The notes: generated by a model from the sequence alone, not told the origin. Positions 8,277-16,828 are shown, numbered from the stretch's first letter. The stretch is 64,000 nucleotides of DNA from an uncultured Lachnospiraceae bacterium (GCA_910584205.1 CAJUAA010000006.1:1-64000); one strand, 5' to 3'. Numbers and translations are program-made.

Positions 8277-9287
8277 TCAGAGCAGGATGATGCCGTGCTG
8301 CAGAGCGGTTTCCCGGATGTCGTCGGGCCAGATGGATGCCTGTACCTCTCCGATGTGGGCCTTCCGGAGATAGAACATGCAGATACGGGACTGGCCGATG
8401 CCGCCGCCCACGGTATAGGGCAGCTTTTTCTCCAGGATCGCCTTCTGGAACGGAAGTTCTGCGCGGGCTTCGCATCCGGACAGCTTCAGCTGCTCGGCCA
8501 GAGCATCCTCATCCACCCGGATGCCCATGGAGGAAAGTTCCAGCGCATGGTCCAGTACCGGATACCAGACGATAATGTCGCCGTTTAAGCTCCAGTCGTC
8601 ATAGTCCGGCGCTCTTCCGTCATGAGGCTCTCCGTTGCTGAGCCGTCCGCCGATCTGCATGAGGAAGACCGCGCCCTTTTCCCTGACGATCCGGTCTTCC
8701 CGCTCCTTCGGCGTCAGATCCGGATAGAGATCCAGAAGCTCCTGAGAGGTGATGAAGAAGATGTCTTTGGGAAGGATTTCCTCGATGTAATCATAGCGGA
8801 TGGCCATGTATTTTTCGGTCTTTTTCAGCGCTTTGTATATTTTGCGGACGACTTCCTTCAGGTAATCCGTGTTTCGGTCCTGCTTCAGGATGATTTTCTC
8901 CCAGTCCCACTGGTCCACATAGATGGAATGGACGTTGTCGGTATCTTCGTCCCTGCGGACCGCGTTCATATCCGTGTACAGCCCTTCGCCCACATGAAAG
9001 CCATACTGCTTCAGGGCGTTGCGTTTCCATTTGGCAAGAGAGTGGACGATCTCCACCGGGCGGTCGTTCTGCTCCCGGATGCCGAAGGAGACAGGACGCT
9101 CCACTCCGTTCAGGTTGTCGTTCAGTCCGGATTCCGGCTTCACGAACAGGGGCGCGGAGACACGCAGCAGGTACAGCTGCTCTGCCAGCGTCTGCTGAAA
9201 GAAGTCTTTGACCGTCTTAATGGCAATCTGGGTGTCGTAGAGAGACAGCTCTGAATGATACCCTTCCGGTATGTATAAATGTTCCAT
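8277..9287 (-). CDS. asnA: Aspartate-ammonia ligase AsnA
   Basis: A 336-residue ammonia-dependent asparagine synthetase, which makes asparagine from aspartate, ammonia and ATP through an aspartyl-AMP intermediate. It has the class II aminoacyl-tRNA synthetase-like fold. Conserved family stretches include the N-terminal SELSLYDTQIAIK, the GLNDNLNGVERPVSF segment, YVDQWDWE and the C-terminal GGGIGQSRICM motif 3. Length matches the family (about 330-340). ATG at 9287 follows GGAGG by eight bases. A good promoter lies 70 bases upstream on the minus strand. No T-box leader is present, because the leader is only about 60 bases. Confidence 0.95.
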   Translation of the reverse strand: MEHLYIPEGYHSELSLYDTQIAIKTVKDFFQQTLAEQLYLLRVSAPLFVKPESGLNDNLNGVERPVSFGIREQNDRPVEIVHSLAKWKRNALKQYGFHVGEGLYTDMNAVRRDEDTDNVHSIYVDQWDWEKIILKQDRNTDYLKEVVRKIYKALKKTEKYMAIRYDYIEEILPKDIFFITSQELLDLYPDLTPKEREDRIVREKGAVFLMQIGGRLSNGEPHDGRAPDYDDWSLNGDIIVWYPVLDHALELSSMGIRVDEDALAEQLKLSGCEARAELPFQKAILEKKLPYTVGGGIGQSRICMFYLRKAHIGEVQASIWPDDIRETALQHGIILL

Positions 9288-9354
9288 ATCATATCCTCCA
9301 TGATAGAATCTTGAAAGGAAGCGTTGGAAAGGCTTCCATATTTGAATCTTCCAT

Positions 9355-9383
9355 AGTATATCACAACATGGTCTCTTTTGCAA
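9355..9383 (-). promoter_or_regulatory. sigma-A promoter for asnA-greA
   Basis: Reading the minus strand: TTGCAA (9383-9378), a 17-base spacer and TATACT (9360-9355), giving a leader of about 60 bases before asnA. Confidence 0.65.
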
Positions 9384-9469
9384 AATGATGTTTTGGCAGA
9401 TGGAAAGGGACGGGTATGTGAAAAATATAACGAAAAAAGGAAAAATTGTATGAAATTTCTGTTAAAAAA

Positions 9470-9498
9470 TCGACAAATGACAGGTTTTCGTGTAAAAT
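9470..9498 (+). promoter_or_regulatory. Possible sigma-A promoter for the amidase gene
   Basis: TCGACA (9470-9475), a 17-base spacer and TAAAAT (9493-9498). It is close to the ribosome site (9505-9509), so the leader would be very short; the call is therefore tentative. Confidence 0.4.
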
Positions 9499-9517
9499 GG
9501 AAATGGAGGTATGGAAA

Positions 9518-10318
9518 ATGAAGGCGGCACTTGGGCAATTACAGATAGTTTGGGAAGATAAAACAGCGAATTTAAAAAAGGCAGAGGCGTATGCCGGCCT
9601 GCTGGCGGAGCAGGGAACGGATCTGTTTCTTCTGCCGGAGATGAGCCTGACCGGATTTTCCATGCATACGGACCGGACCGGAGAGCGGACGGAGGAGACG
9701 GTGGAGAAGATTCAGAGGCTGGCAGAACGGTATGGTATGACATTCGGTGTCGGATGGGTCAGGGACGCGGGCGAATACTGTGAGAACCATTACTCCCTTG
9801 TGACGCCGGAGGGCCGGATACTGGATTATGTGAAGCTGCACCCGTTTGGTTTCGGCGGAGAGGGAGAGCATTTTCGGGGCGGGGAGTCGCTGCCGGTCTG
9901 CGAACTGGGCGGATTCCGCATCGGAGTGCAGATCTGTTACGACCTTCGTTTTCCGGAGCCGTTCCAGATCCTGTCCGGATCGGCGGATCTGATTCTGGTG
10001 CCGGCCAACTGGCCCGCATCCCGCAGCGGACACTGGAAAAGCCTTCTGAAGGCCCGCGCCATAGAGAATATGGCATATGTGGCGGGGATTAACTGCGCGG
10101 GAAAGATGGAGGAGCTCTATTATTCGGGAGACTCGCGCCTGTATGCGCCGGACGGGACAAAGTTGAAGAAGGAAGTCCTGCGCCTGCCGGGGTGCTGTCC
10201 GGAGGAACGTGTGCTGGTCTACGACCTGCAGAATGACGTACACAGGTACAGAGAATGTTTTCCGGTAAAAGAGGACCGGAGAGAAGCGTTATACAAGAAA
10301 CTACAGGAAGAGACATGA
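9518..10318 (+). CDS. Carbon-nitrogen hydrolase (nitrilase superfamily)
   Basis: A 266-residue amidohydrolase with the nitrilase catalytic triad: Glu41 in LLPEMSL, Lys106 in VKLHPF and Cys140 in QICYDLRFPE. The YDLRFPE context resembles omega-amidase/YafV proteins that repair or recycle alpha-keto acid amides, but the substrate is not decided by sequence. The ATG at 9518 has GGAGG eight bases upstream; an earlier in-frame ATG at 9446 has no ribosome site and would add 24 atypical residues. Cytoplasmic. It overlaps nothing and precedes the small (p)ppGpp synthetase by four bases, so the two are one transcription unit. Confidence 0.88.
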   Translation: MKAALGQLQIVWEDKTANLKKAEAYAGLLAEQGTDLFLLPEMSLTGFSMHTDRTGERTEETVEKIQRLAERYGMTFGVGWVRDAGEYCENHYSLVTPEGRILDYVKLHPFGFGGEGEHFRGGESLPVCELGGFRIGVQICYDLRFPEPFQILSGSADLILVPANWPASRSGHWKSLLKARAIENMAYVAGINCAGKMEELYYSGDSRLYAPDGTKLKKEVLRLPGCCPEERVLVYDLQNDVHRYRECFPVKEDRREALYKKLQEET

Positions 10319-10322
10319 AGTT

Positions 10323-11024
10323 ATGAAAGAGATCAATGAGCTGCTTGACATGGGGACGGCAGAGGGAGTGGAGATATTCAGCCAGATCACGGGAGGAGGG
10401 GAAAACGGACTGTCCGGGAGAATCCGTTCTTTTTCGACGCTGCTGATGCGGTATCGCTGCGCCATCCGTGAGATCGAGACAAAGCTGCACGTGCTGAACG
10501 AGGAATTTTCTCTGGAGCATGAGCGCAATCCGATCGAACTGATCGAAAGCCGGGTCAAGGAGCCGGCCAGTATTCTGGAGAAAATGAACCGGAAAGGTTA
10601 TGAATTCACGGTGAAAAACATCGAGGAAAAGCTGAACGATGTGGCGGGCGTGCGGGTCATCTGTTCGTTTGTGGAGGATATTTACTACCTTGCTTCCATG
10701 CTGTCTGCTCAGGATGATCTGGAAGTGCTGAAGGTAAAGGACTACATCAAGAAGCCTAAAAAGAACGGTTACAGAAGCCTTCACCTGATTATACAGATCC
10801 CGATCTTCCTGTCCAGCGAGAAGCGGTATATGAGAGTGGAAGTCCAGTTTCGGACCATTGCCATGGATTTCTGGGCCAGCCTGGACCATAAGCTGAAATA
10901 CAAGAAGGACGTCAGGAACCCCGAGCTGATCGTGGAGGAGCTCCGCAAATGCGCGGACATCATCAGCAAGGTGGATCTCAGGATGCAGGAGATCCGCAAT
11001 ATGATCGAGGCGGAGACGGTCTGA
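10323..11024 (+). CDS. Small alarmone synthetase (RelQ/YjbM-like)
   Basis: A 233-residue stand-alone (p)ppGpp synthetase that transfers pyrophosphate from ATP to GDP or GTP under stress. It has only the synthetase domain: the segment around residues 80-110 with KEPASILEKMNRKGYEF, the DVAGVRVIC motif and KPKKNGYRSLHLI, followed by the EVQFRTIAMDFWASLDHKL stretch typical of RelQ proteins. There is no hydrolase, TGS or ACT domain, so the ATP-binding and acceptor sites are complete but degradation must come from a Rel protein elsewhere. It is co-transcribed with the amidase just upstream. Confidence 0.92.
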   Translation: MKEINELLDMGTAEGVEIFSQITGGGENGLSGRIRSFSTLLMRYRCAIREIETKLHVLNEEFSLEHERNPIELIESRVKEPASILEKMNRKGYEFTVKNIEEKLNDVAGVRVICSFVEDIYYLASMLSAQDDLEVLKVKDYIKKPKKNGYRSLHLIIQIPIFLSSEKRYMRVEVQFRTIAMDFWASLDHKLKYKKDVRNPELIVEELRKCADIISKVDLRMQEIRNMIEAETV

Positions 11025-11128
11025 AGGTAAAATTATAAAAATCTTTCGGGAATCTTAATAATTCTGATTCATGGATTTAATAAACCCTGTGTATAATAAC
11101 CTTATCGTATAGAAAAGAGGTGATAAGG

Positions 11129-11560
11129 TTGTTGCTGATGGGAAAAGGAAAGATACTGGGCCTGCTTGCGGGACTCATGCTGCTCCAGGGAGGCATGCTG
11201 CATGTGGCGAAGCAGCCGGAACCTGACAGAGAGCCCGTAAAATGGGCAGCCTGGGAAGCGGGTTCTGAAAATATTGAGAATGCCGGGGAAGTAGATTCCG
11301 AAAGTATTGAGAACACCGAAGAAGCGGATACGGAAAGTATTGAGGACGCGGAGGCAATGGATACGGGAAGCTGGATGCGGGAGGAATATGAGAGACTTGG
11401 AGAGGAAGAAGCAGCGGCAGCAGCCTCCCTCGAAGAGCAGGCCGCGGCAGGTGCCGGGACGGAGACATCGGATCTGAGCGGGGAACTCCGGAACATCCGG
11501 ACACAGAAGATGGTTCTGAAGGCACGGATGGAAGAGACCGGCGTCAGCCGGGAACCGTAA
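11129..11560 (+). CDS. Secreted acidic protein with 11-residue repeats
   Basis: A protein of about 143 residues of unknown function. The N-terminus has basic residues followed by a hydrophobic run (roughly residues 9-23), which reads as a signal peptide or membrane anchor with no lipobox. Three tandem 11-residue units (pattern SESIENxEEAD) follow at 11264-11362, then a Glu/Ala-rich stretch that may be helical, and a basic tail. The start is uncertain: GAGGTGAT points to TTG at 11129, with ATG at 11138 also possible. A TATAAT-like -10 sits at about 11091. It is low in complexity and could be cell-wall associated; nothing in the neighbourhood explains it. Confidence 0.6.
   Translation: MLLMGKGKILGLLAGLMLLQGGMLHVAKQPEPDREPVKWAAWEAGSENIENAGEVDSESIENTEEADTESIEDAEAMDTGSWMREEYERLGEEEAAAAASLEEQAAAGAGTETSDLSGELRNIRTQKMVLKARMEETGVSREP
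11264..11362 (+). repeat. Three tandem 33-bp coding repeats
   Basis: Units begin at 11264, 11297 and 11330, each encoding an 11-residue acidic unit. The two middle units are the most alike. The units are in frame and imperfect, so the array is old or under selection. Confidence 0.8.
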
Positions 11561-11587
11561 TTCCTGACAAATTTTTTATGGAAATTT

Positions 11588-11616
11588 TTGACAAGCCGCC
11601 CAGGATAGAGTATGAT
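11588..11616 (+). promoter_or_regulatory. sigma-A promoter for rubredoxin and flavodiiron genes
   Basis: TTGACA (11588-11593), a 17-base spacer and TATGAT (11611-11616), about 55 bases before the rubredoxin start. Confidence 0.75.
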
Positions 11617-11670
11617 GTGGGTGTAAGGGATATGTTAATATCCAGAAGAAAAGATTCATGGAGGTATGAT

Positions 11671-11829
11671 ATGAAAAAATATGTGTGCGAACCCTGCGGT
11701 TATGAGTATGATCCGGCGATCGGCGATCCGGATAACGGGATCGAGCCGGGAACGGCGTTTGAAGATCTTCCGGAAGACTGGGTATGCCCCATCTGCGGAG
11801 TAGGCAAGGACGAGTTCACAGAGGCATAG
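11671..11829 (+). CDS. Rubredoxin
   Basis: A 52-residue electron carrier with a single iron held by four cysteines, here Cys6, Cys9, Cys39 and Cys42 in the CxxCGY and CPxCG motifs. It passes electrons to oxygen- and peroxide-reducing enzymes. The ATG at 11671 follows GGAGG; an upstream open frame starting at 11578 runs through the promoter and is not coding. The flavodiiron protein gene follows after 28 bases, and flavodiiron proteins are a known rubredoxin partner, so the pair probably reduces oxygen (or nitric oxide) in the cytoplasm. Confidence 0.95.
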   Translation: MKKYVCEPCGYEYDPAIGDPDNGIEPGTAFEDLPEDWVCPICGVGKDEFTEA

Positions 11830-11857
11830 GATCAGGGAAGAGGATGGAGGATAAGTG

Positions 11858-13021
11858 ATGAAAGACACGACAGTTACCGAATCGATCCGGTACGTGGGCT
11901 GCGACGACAGGGGGATCGACCTGTTCGAAAGCCAGTATCACGTGCCGAACGGAGTATCTTACAACTCTTATGTGATCCTGGACGAGAAGATCGCCGTCAT
12001 GGACACCACAGATCCGAGAGTGACCGAGGAGTGGCTGGGCAATGTGGAGAAGGTACTGGATGGAAAAGAGCCGGATTATCTGGTGGTTGACCATATGGAG
12101 CCGGATCATGCAGGCAGCATTCAGCGGATTGCCGAGCGGTATCCGAAGATGAAGCTGGTCAGCAACGCAAAGGTGTTTTCCATGATCCCTCAGTTTTTTG
12201 ACTTCGATCTGACGGACCGTACAGTAGTGGTAAAGGAAGGGGATACCCTTTCTCTGGGAAGCCATACCCTGCAGTTTTTCATGGCGCCCATGGTGCACTG
12301 GCCGGAGGCCATGGTTACCTATGAGCAGTCGGAGAAAGTACTGTTTTCCGCGGACGGCTTCGGCAAGTTCGGAGCGCTGGATGCAGAGGAACCGTGGGAG
12401 GACGAGGCGAGACGGTATTTCATCAATATTGTCGGAAAGTACGGCACACAGGTGCAGGCGCTTCTGAAAAAGGCGGCGACGCTGGACATCGCGGTCATCT
12501 GTCCGCTGCACGGGCCGATCCTGAAGGAGGATCTGGGATATTATATCGGAAAATATCTGACCTGGTCGTCCTATGAGCCGGAGGAAAAAGGCATCGTGGT
12601 AGCCTGCGCTTCCATTCACGGCAATACGAAGCGTGCCATGCAGAAGTTTGTGGAGATCCTGAAGGAAAAGGGAGAGGAGCATGTGGTGTTCTTCGACCTG
12701 GCAAGGGACGACATGGCGGAAGCCATCGCCTGCGCATACCGCTATGACCGGCTGGTGCTGGCCGGCGCCACCTATGATGCGAGCCTGTTCCCGTGTATGG
12801 AGGATTTCCTGTATCACCTGAAGATCAAGAACTTCCAGAACCGCAGAGTGGCTCTGGTGGAGAACGGAACCTGGGCTCCCATGGCAGGGAAGCTGATGAA
12901 GGCATATCTGGAAGGCATGAAGAAGATCGAGCTGGTGGGAGATGTGGTGACAATCAAGTCTTCCATGAGCGGGAAGAATCTGGAAGAGCTGAATGCCCTG
13001 GCAGATGCGCTGCTGGCATAG
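11858..13021 (+). CDS. Flavodiiron protein (FprA family)
   Basis: A 387-residue oxygen or NO reductase. The N-terminal metallo-beta-lactamase-like domain (about 1-245) carries the diiron ligands HMEPDH (His79, Glu81, Asp83, His84) plus later His and Asp ligands in VHWPE, SADGFG and CPLHG. The C-terminal flavodoxin domain (about 250-387) starts with VVACASIHGNTKRA and binds FMN. GTG at 11855 and ATG at 11858 are both in frame; the ATG has seven-base spacing from GGAGG and is preferred. It is co-transcribed with rubredoxin and ends at a clear terminator. Confidence 0.95.
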   Translation: MKDTTVTESIRYVGCDDRGIDLFESQYHVPNGVSYNSYVILDEKIAVMDTTDPRVTEEWLGNVEKVLDGKEPDYLVVDHMEPDHAGSIQRIAERYPKMKLVSNAKVFSMIPQFFDFDLTDRTVVVKEGDTLSLGSHTLQFFMAPMVHWPEAMVTYEQSEKVLFSADGFGKFGALDAEEPWEDEARRYFINIVGKYGTQVQALLKKAATLDIAVICPLHGPILKEDLGYYIGKYLTWSSYEPEEKGIVVACASIHGNTKRAMQKFVEILKEKGEEHVVFFDLARDDMAEAIACAYRYDRLVLAGATYDASLFPCMEDFLYHLKIKNFQNRRVALVENGTWAPMAGKLMKAYLEGMKKIELVGDVVTIKSSMSGKNLEELNALADALLA

Positions 13022-13037
13022 ACATATGGATGCAGAA

Positions 13038-13073
13038 AAGAAGCTGCTGCTTTTGCAGGTCGGCTTCTTTTTT
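13038..13073 (+). terminator. Terminator after flavodiiron gene
   Basis: AAGAAGC (13038-13044) pairs with GCTTCTT (13063-13069), with an inner CTGC-TTTT-GCAG stem, followed by a run of T. Confidence 0.8.
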
Positions 13074-13085
13074 GTATTCCTTTTT

Positions 13086-13114
13086 TTGCATTTTCCGCTC
13101 AGGTCTGTTATGAT
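13086..13114 (+). promoter_or_regulatory. sigma-A promoter for DUF362 gene
   Basis: TTGCAT (13086-13091), a 17-base spacer and TATGAT (13109-13114), 32 bases before the start codon. Confidence 0.65.
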
Positions 13115-13146
13115 TAAGTAAAACGAAAAAAGGAGAACTGCTTTTT

Positions 13147-14268
13147 ATGGAAAAAAATGAGATTCTGGTCATCTACGGAACCGATTATATCAGTATGACA
13201 AAAGAGATCCTGGAGGAAGCCGATCTGGCGGGACGGATCGGGGACAGGAAGAAACGGATCGGGATCAAGCCGAATCTGGTGGCCGCAGTGCCGGCGTCGG
13301 AGGGGGCGACCACCCATCCGGAGGTTTTGGAAGGGCTGTTCCAGTATCTGCAGGAGCACGGGTTTCAGGACCTGACCGTCATGGAGGGCTCCTGGGTGGG
13401 CGACCGCACATCGGCGGCGTTTAAGGTGTGCGGATACAATGAACTGACCAGAAAATACGGGGTAAAGCTGATCGACGGGCAGAAGGAGCGCGCCGTGAAG
13501 AAGGACTGCGCCGGCATGGAGATCAGTATCTGCAAATGTGCGTTTGACGTGGACTTTATGATCAATGTGCCCGTCATGAAAGGACACTGCCAGACCCGCG
13601 TCACCTGCGCGCTGAAAAACCTGAAAGGGCTCCTGCCCAACTCGGAGAAACGGCGGTTCCATACCATGGGCCTGCACAAACCCATCGCCCATCTGTCGAG
13701 AGGAATCCGTCAGGATTTCATCCTTGTGGACAGTATCTGCGGGGATCCCAGTTTTGAGGAAGGGGGGAACCCCATGGTCATGAACCGGATCTTCGCGGCG
13801 CTGGACCCGGTGCTGTGCGATTCGTATGTGTGTAAGCTCCTTCAGTACCGGACCGACGAGGTGCCCTATATCGGCATGGCGGAGAAGCTGGGAAGCGGCA
13901 GCACGGATCTCTCCAAAGCGATCGTGCGGGAACTGAACCTGCCGGACCGCCAGGACGTGCTTCCGGATATCCGCAGGGTCATGCGGCTGGCGGAGATGGC
14001 GGAGGATGTGGATTCCTGCAGCGCCTGCTACGGATATCTGATACCGGCTCTGGATCAGCTGGACCGGGAAGGGCTTCTGAAGGATTTCCCGGAGAAGATC
14101 TGCATCGGCCAGGGGTATAAGGGAAAGACCGGAAAACTCGGCATCGGAAACTGCACGAAGGATTTCGAACACAGCCTGAAAGGCTGCCCGCCCGTGGAGA
14201 CGGCGATCTATGATTTCCTGAAGGAATATCTGGAGACCCACGGCGGACAGGCGCAGACAGGCCGGTAA
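13147..14268 (+). CDS. DUF362 domain-containing protein
   Basis: A 373-residue cytoplasmic protein of the DUF362 family, whose reaction is not established. The family core (about residues 35-265) is recognisable by IGIKPNLV, TTHPEVLEGL, the NVPVMKGHCQTRVTCALKNLKGLLP stretch and a conserved aspartate-rich C-terminal part of the domain. Many family members carry a ferredoxin domain after it; here the C-terminal part (about 280-350) has scattered cysteines (SCSACYG and later CIGQ, NCTK, GCPP) but not a clean 2x[4Fe-4S] signature. It is followed after 12 bases by hflX on the same strand. Confidence 0.82.
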   Translation: MEKNEILVIYGTDYISMTKEILEEADLAGRIGDRKKRIGIKPNLVAAVPASEGATTHPEVLEGLFQYLQEHGFQDLTVMEGSWVGDRTSAAFKVCGYNELTRKYGVKLIDGQKERAVKKDCAGMEISICKCAFDVDFMINVPVMKGHCQTRVTCALKNLKGLLPNSEKRRFHTMGLHKPIAHLSRGIRQDFILVDSICGDPSFEEGGNPMVMNRIFAALDPVLCDSYVCKLLQYRTDEVPYIGMAEKLGSGSTDLSKAIVRELNLPDRQDVLPDIRRVMRLAEMAEDVDSCSACYGYLIPALDQLDREGLLKDFPEKICIGQGYKGKTGKLGIGNCTKDFEHSLKGCPPVETAIYDFLKEYLETHGGQAQTGR

Positions 14269-14280
14269 GCGGATTTGTGT

Positions 14281-15519
14281 ATGGAAAATACAGGAGAGCA
14301 GCAGAATATGGAGACAGAGACAAAGGAACGGGCGCTTCTTCTGGGCGTGGACCTGCATGACGGAGAAGATTTTGAGCGTTCCATGCAGGAACTCTGGAAT
14401 CTGGCAGAGGCCTGTGACATGGCGCCGGTGGGACAGATCGTGCAGAACCTGCCAAAGCCCCATCAGGCGCTTTATATGGGGAAAGGAAAGCTTCTGGAGA
14501 TCAGGGAGTACGTGGAGGCGGAGGAGGTCGACCTGCTGATCTTCGACCGGTCCCTGACGCCGACCCAGCTTCGGAACCTGCAGAACCTGCTGGGCTGCCC
14601 GATCCTGGACCGGACGACGCTGATCCTTGAGATTTTTGCGGTACGGGCAAAGACGAGGGAGGCGAAGCTTCAGGTGGAATACGCCAGGCTTCAGTATGTG
14701 CTGCCCCGCCTGACCGGTATGCATAAGGCGCTGAGCCGTCAGGGCGGCGGCAGCGGGCTTGCCAACAAGGGCGCCGGAGAGAAGAAGCTGGAGCTGGACC
14801 GCCGGCGGATCGAGAAACGGATGTCGGAGCTTCGCAAAGAGCTGAAAAAGATCGTACGGGAGCGGGAAACCCAGAGAAAAAGGCGGCAGGGCAGCCGGGT
14901 GCCGAGAGTTGCGCTGGTGGGCTATACGAATGCCGGAAAGTCCACGCTGATGAACCGGATGTTGGATCAGTATACGCGGGACGCTTCCAAAAAGGTGCTG
15001 GAAAAGGATATGCTGTTTGCTACGCTGGATACAACGGTGCGCAGGATCAGTACCGGTCCCGGGCAGGAATTTCTGCTGTCCGATACGGTGGGGTTCATCC
15101 ATCAGCTTCCGGCGGACCTGATCAAGGCGTTCCGTTCCACGCTGGAGGAGGCGAAGGAAGCGGATCTTCTGCTGCATGTGCTGGATTATTCCGATGAATT
15201 GTACCGGAAGCAGAGGGAAGTGACGGAGGAGACGCTGCGGGATCTGGGAGCGGGAGATATCCCGGTGATCTATATTTTCAACAAGGCGGAGCGCTGCATG
15301 GAGGCGGAGCAGCTCCCGGTGATCCGGGGGGACCGGATCTACATGTCGGCGAAGACCGGGTCGGGCATCCCGGAGCTTGTGGAGATGATACAAAAAAGGA
15401 CGGCAGGAAGAAGCGCTTCGGATGCAGGAAAGGTGAGAAGAGATGGAGATCAGAAAGGCGAAAGGCAGGGAGCTGCGGTGGATGAAGAAAACGTATCTGG
15501 ATTCGTTTCCAAAATCTGA
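14281..15519 (+). CDS. hflX: GTPase HflX
   Basis: A 412-residue ribosome-associated GTPase that splits or rescues stalled ribosomes. The N-terminal HflX domain (about 20-190) includes the glycine-rich segment with SRQGGGSGLANKGAGE and a coiled-coil linker. The G domain (about 200-370) has G1 GYTNAGKST, G3 DTVGF and G4 NKAE. The start is uncertain: ATG at 14281 has a poor ribosome site, and ATG at 14308 follows AGGAG by 11 bases. The last 77 bases overlap the acetyltransferase gene; the C-terminal tail encoded there is polar and looks poorly conserved. Confidence 0.92.
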   Translation: MENTGEQQNMETETKERALLLGVDLHDGEDFERSMQELWNLAEACDMAPVGQIVQNLPKPHQALYMGKGKLLEIREYVEAEEVDLLIFDRSLTPTQLRNLQNLLGCPILDRTTLILEIFAVRAKTREAKLQVEYARLQYVLPRLTGMHKALSRQGGGSGLANKGAGEKKLELDRRRIEKRMSELRKELKKIVRERETQRKRRQGSRVPRVALVGYTNAGKSTLMNRMLDQYTRDASKKVLEKDMLFATLDTTVRRISTGPGQEFLLSDTVGFIHQLPADLIKAFRSTLEEAKEADLLLHVLDYSDELYRKQREVTEETLRDLGAGDIPVIYIFNKAERCMEAEQLPVIRGDRIYMSAKTGSGIPELVEMIQKRTAGRSASDAGKVRRDGDQKGERQGAAVDEENVSGFVSKI

Positions 15520-15970
15520 GCGGAAACCTTTTGGACTGATGAAACTGAAGGTAAGGCAGGGAGTGATGGAATTCCTGGTGATCCTTGAGAAAGGACGCCC
15601 GGTGGGACTTGCCATCACGGTCCTGTACCGGGATCTGGTGCTTCTGGACTATTTTGCCATACATCGGGCGTACCGGGGACAGCGCTGCGGTTCTGCGGCG
15701 CTTACGCTTCTGAAGGAACGATATCAGGGAAAACGGCTGATTCTGGAGATTGAGCTGCCGGATGAGGAGGCGCCGAACCGGGAGGAACGGATCAGGAGAA
15801 AACAGTTTTATCTGAAAAACGGTATGGTGGAGACCGGGCTTAAGGTCTGTGTGTTCCGCGTGCCCATGGAGGTGCTGACAGACGGCAGGCCGGTGACCTA
15901 TGAGGAGTACCACGGGATCTACCGGGAGACCATAGGGACGGTATTTGCCCGCAGGGTAACATCTTTATAA
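15443..15970 (+). CDS. GNAT-family N-acetyltransferase
   Basis: A 175-residue acetyltransferase of the GNAT fold, transferring acetyl from acetyl-CoA to an unknown amine. The acetyl-CoA site is visible as YRGQRCGSAALTLL (around residues 78-93), after the beta strands DLVLLDYFAIHRAYRG. The C-terminal part has the typical FYLKNGMVETG strand-turn. The ATG at 15443 follows GAAAGGTGAG. It begins inside hflX, with an overlap of 77 bases in another frame, so translation of the two is probably coupled. Confidence 0.82.
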   Translation: MEIRKAKGRELRWMKKTYLDSFPKSERKPFGLMKLKVRQGVMEFLVILEKGRPVGLAITVLYRDLVLLDYFAIHRAYRGQRCGSAALTLLKERYQGKRLILEIELPDEEAPNREERIRRKQFYLKNGMVETGLKVCVFRVPMEVLTDGRPVTYEEYHGIYRETIGTVFARRVTSL

Positions 15971-15998
15971 AAATTCAGATGTTCTTCCCGCGTATTTG

Positions 15999-16007
15999 TG
16001 GTATGAT
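15999..16007 (+). promoter_or_regulatory. Extended -10 promoter element before map
   Basis: TGG directly before TATGAT (16002-16007) forms an extended -10 element about 35 bases ahead of the aminopeptidase start. No good -35 is seen. Confidence 0.4.
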
Positions 16008-16042
16008 GGGAGACAGAGAGAAAAAGAGGAGTTTACTGGAAT

Positions 16043-16828
16043 ATGAGACGAAGAAGAAAGAAGATCCTGAAGGTGGGCGGAGTGCTGGTGAAGAGCCAAA
16101 GCCAGCTGGAAGGGATCAGGGAGAGCGGGAAGATCAATACGGCGGTGCTCGACTATGTGGAGCAGCATATCCGCGCGGGCATCTCCACAGAAGAGATCGA
16201 CCGGTGGGTCCATAAGACGACGACGGATCTGGGGGCGGTGCCGGCTCCTCTGAATTTTGAAGGATTTCCCAAAAGCGTGTGTACTTCCAGGAACAGCGTG
16301 GTCTGCCACGGCATTCCCAGTGAGAAGGAGGTTCTGAAGGAGGGTGATATTATCAATGTGGATGTATCAACGGTCTATCAGGGATATTATTCGGACGCCT
16401 CCCGGACGTTCTGCATCGGAGAAGTCAGCGCGGACAAGAAGCGCCTGGTCCGGGTGGCGAGGGAAGCGGTCCGGGTGGGACTTCTGGAGGTGAAGCCGTG
16501 GAAACTCATCGGGGATATGGGCCATGCCATCCATATGTATGTGGGAAGCCAGGGCTATTCGGTGGTGGAGGACATCGGCGGACATGGAGTAGGGCTTCAG
16601 TTCCATGAGGATCCCTGGGTCAGCTACGTGGCCCCCAGAGGAAGCGGAGAGATCCTGGTGCCGGGCATGGTCTTTACCATCGAGCCGATGATCAATATGG
16701 GATCGCCGGATTTCTATGTGGACGATTCCAACGGCTGGACGGTCTATACGGAGGACGGGATGCCTTCCGCCCAGTGGGAGGTCACCGTGGCCGTGACGGA
16801 AGACGGCTATGAGCTCATGTCCTGGTAG
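16043..16828 (+). CDS. map: Methionine aminopeptidase, type I
   Basis: A 261-residue enzyme that removes the initiator methionine from new proteins. The five metal ligands are in place: Asp107 and Asp118, His181, Glu214 and Glu246. The substrate-contacting His89 in VVCHGIP is also present. The N-terminus is short and basic with no zinc-finger extension. Clostridia often carry more than one map gene; this one is not in the ribosomal protein/secY cluster, so it may be the second copy. The ATG at 16043 has AGAGGAG about 11 bases upstream. Confidence 0.95.
   Translation: MRRRRKKILKVGGVLVKSQSQLEGIRESGKINTAVLDYVEQHIRAGISTEEIDRWVHKTTTDLGAVPAPLNFEGFPKSVCTSRNSVVCHGIPSEKEVLKEGDIINVDVSTVYQGYYSDASRTFCIGEVSADKKRLVRVAREAVRVGLLEVKPWKLIGDMGHAIHMYVGSQGYSVVEDIGGHGVGLQFHEDPWVSYVAPRGSGEILVPGMVFTIEPMINMGSPDFYVDDSNGWTVYTEDGMPSAQWEVTVAVTEDGYELMSW

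Noticed and set aside
13114..15618. Long minus-strand open frame opposite DUF362 and hflX genes
   Set aside because: The frame is open because of codon bias in the real genes; there is no start site and no recognisable domain.
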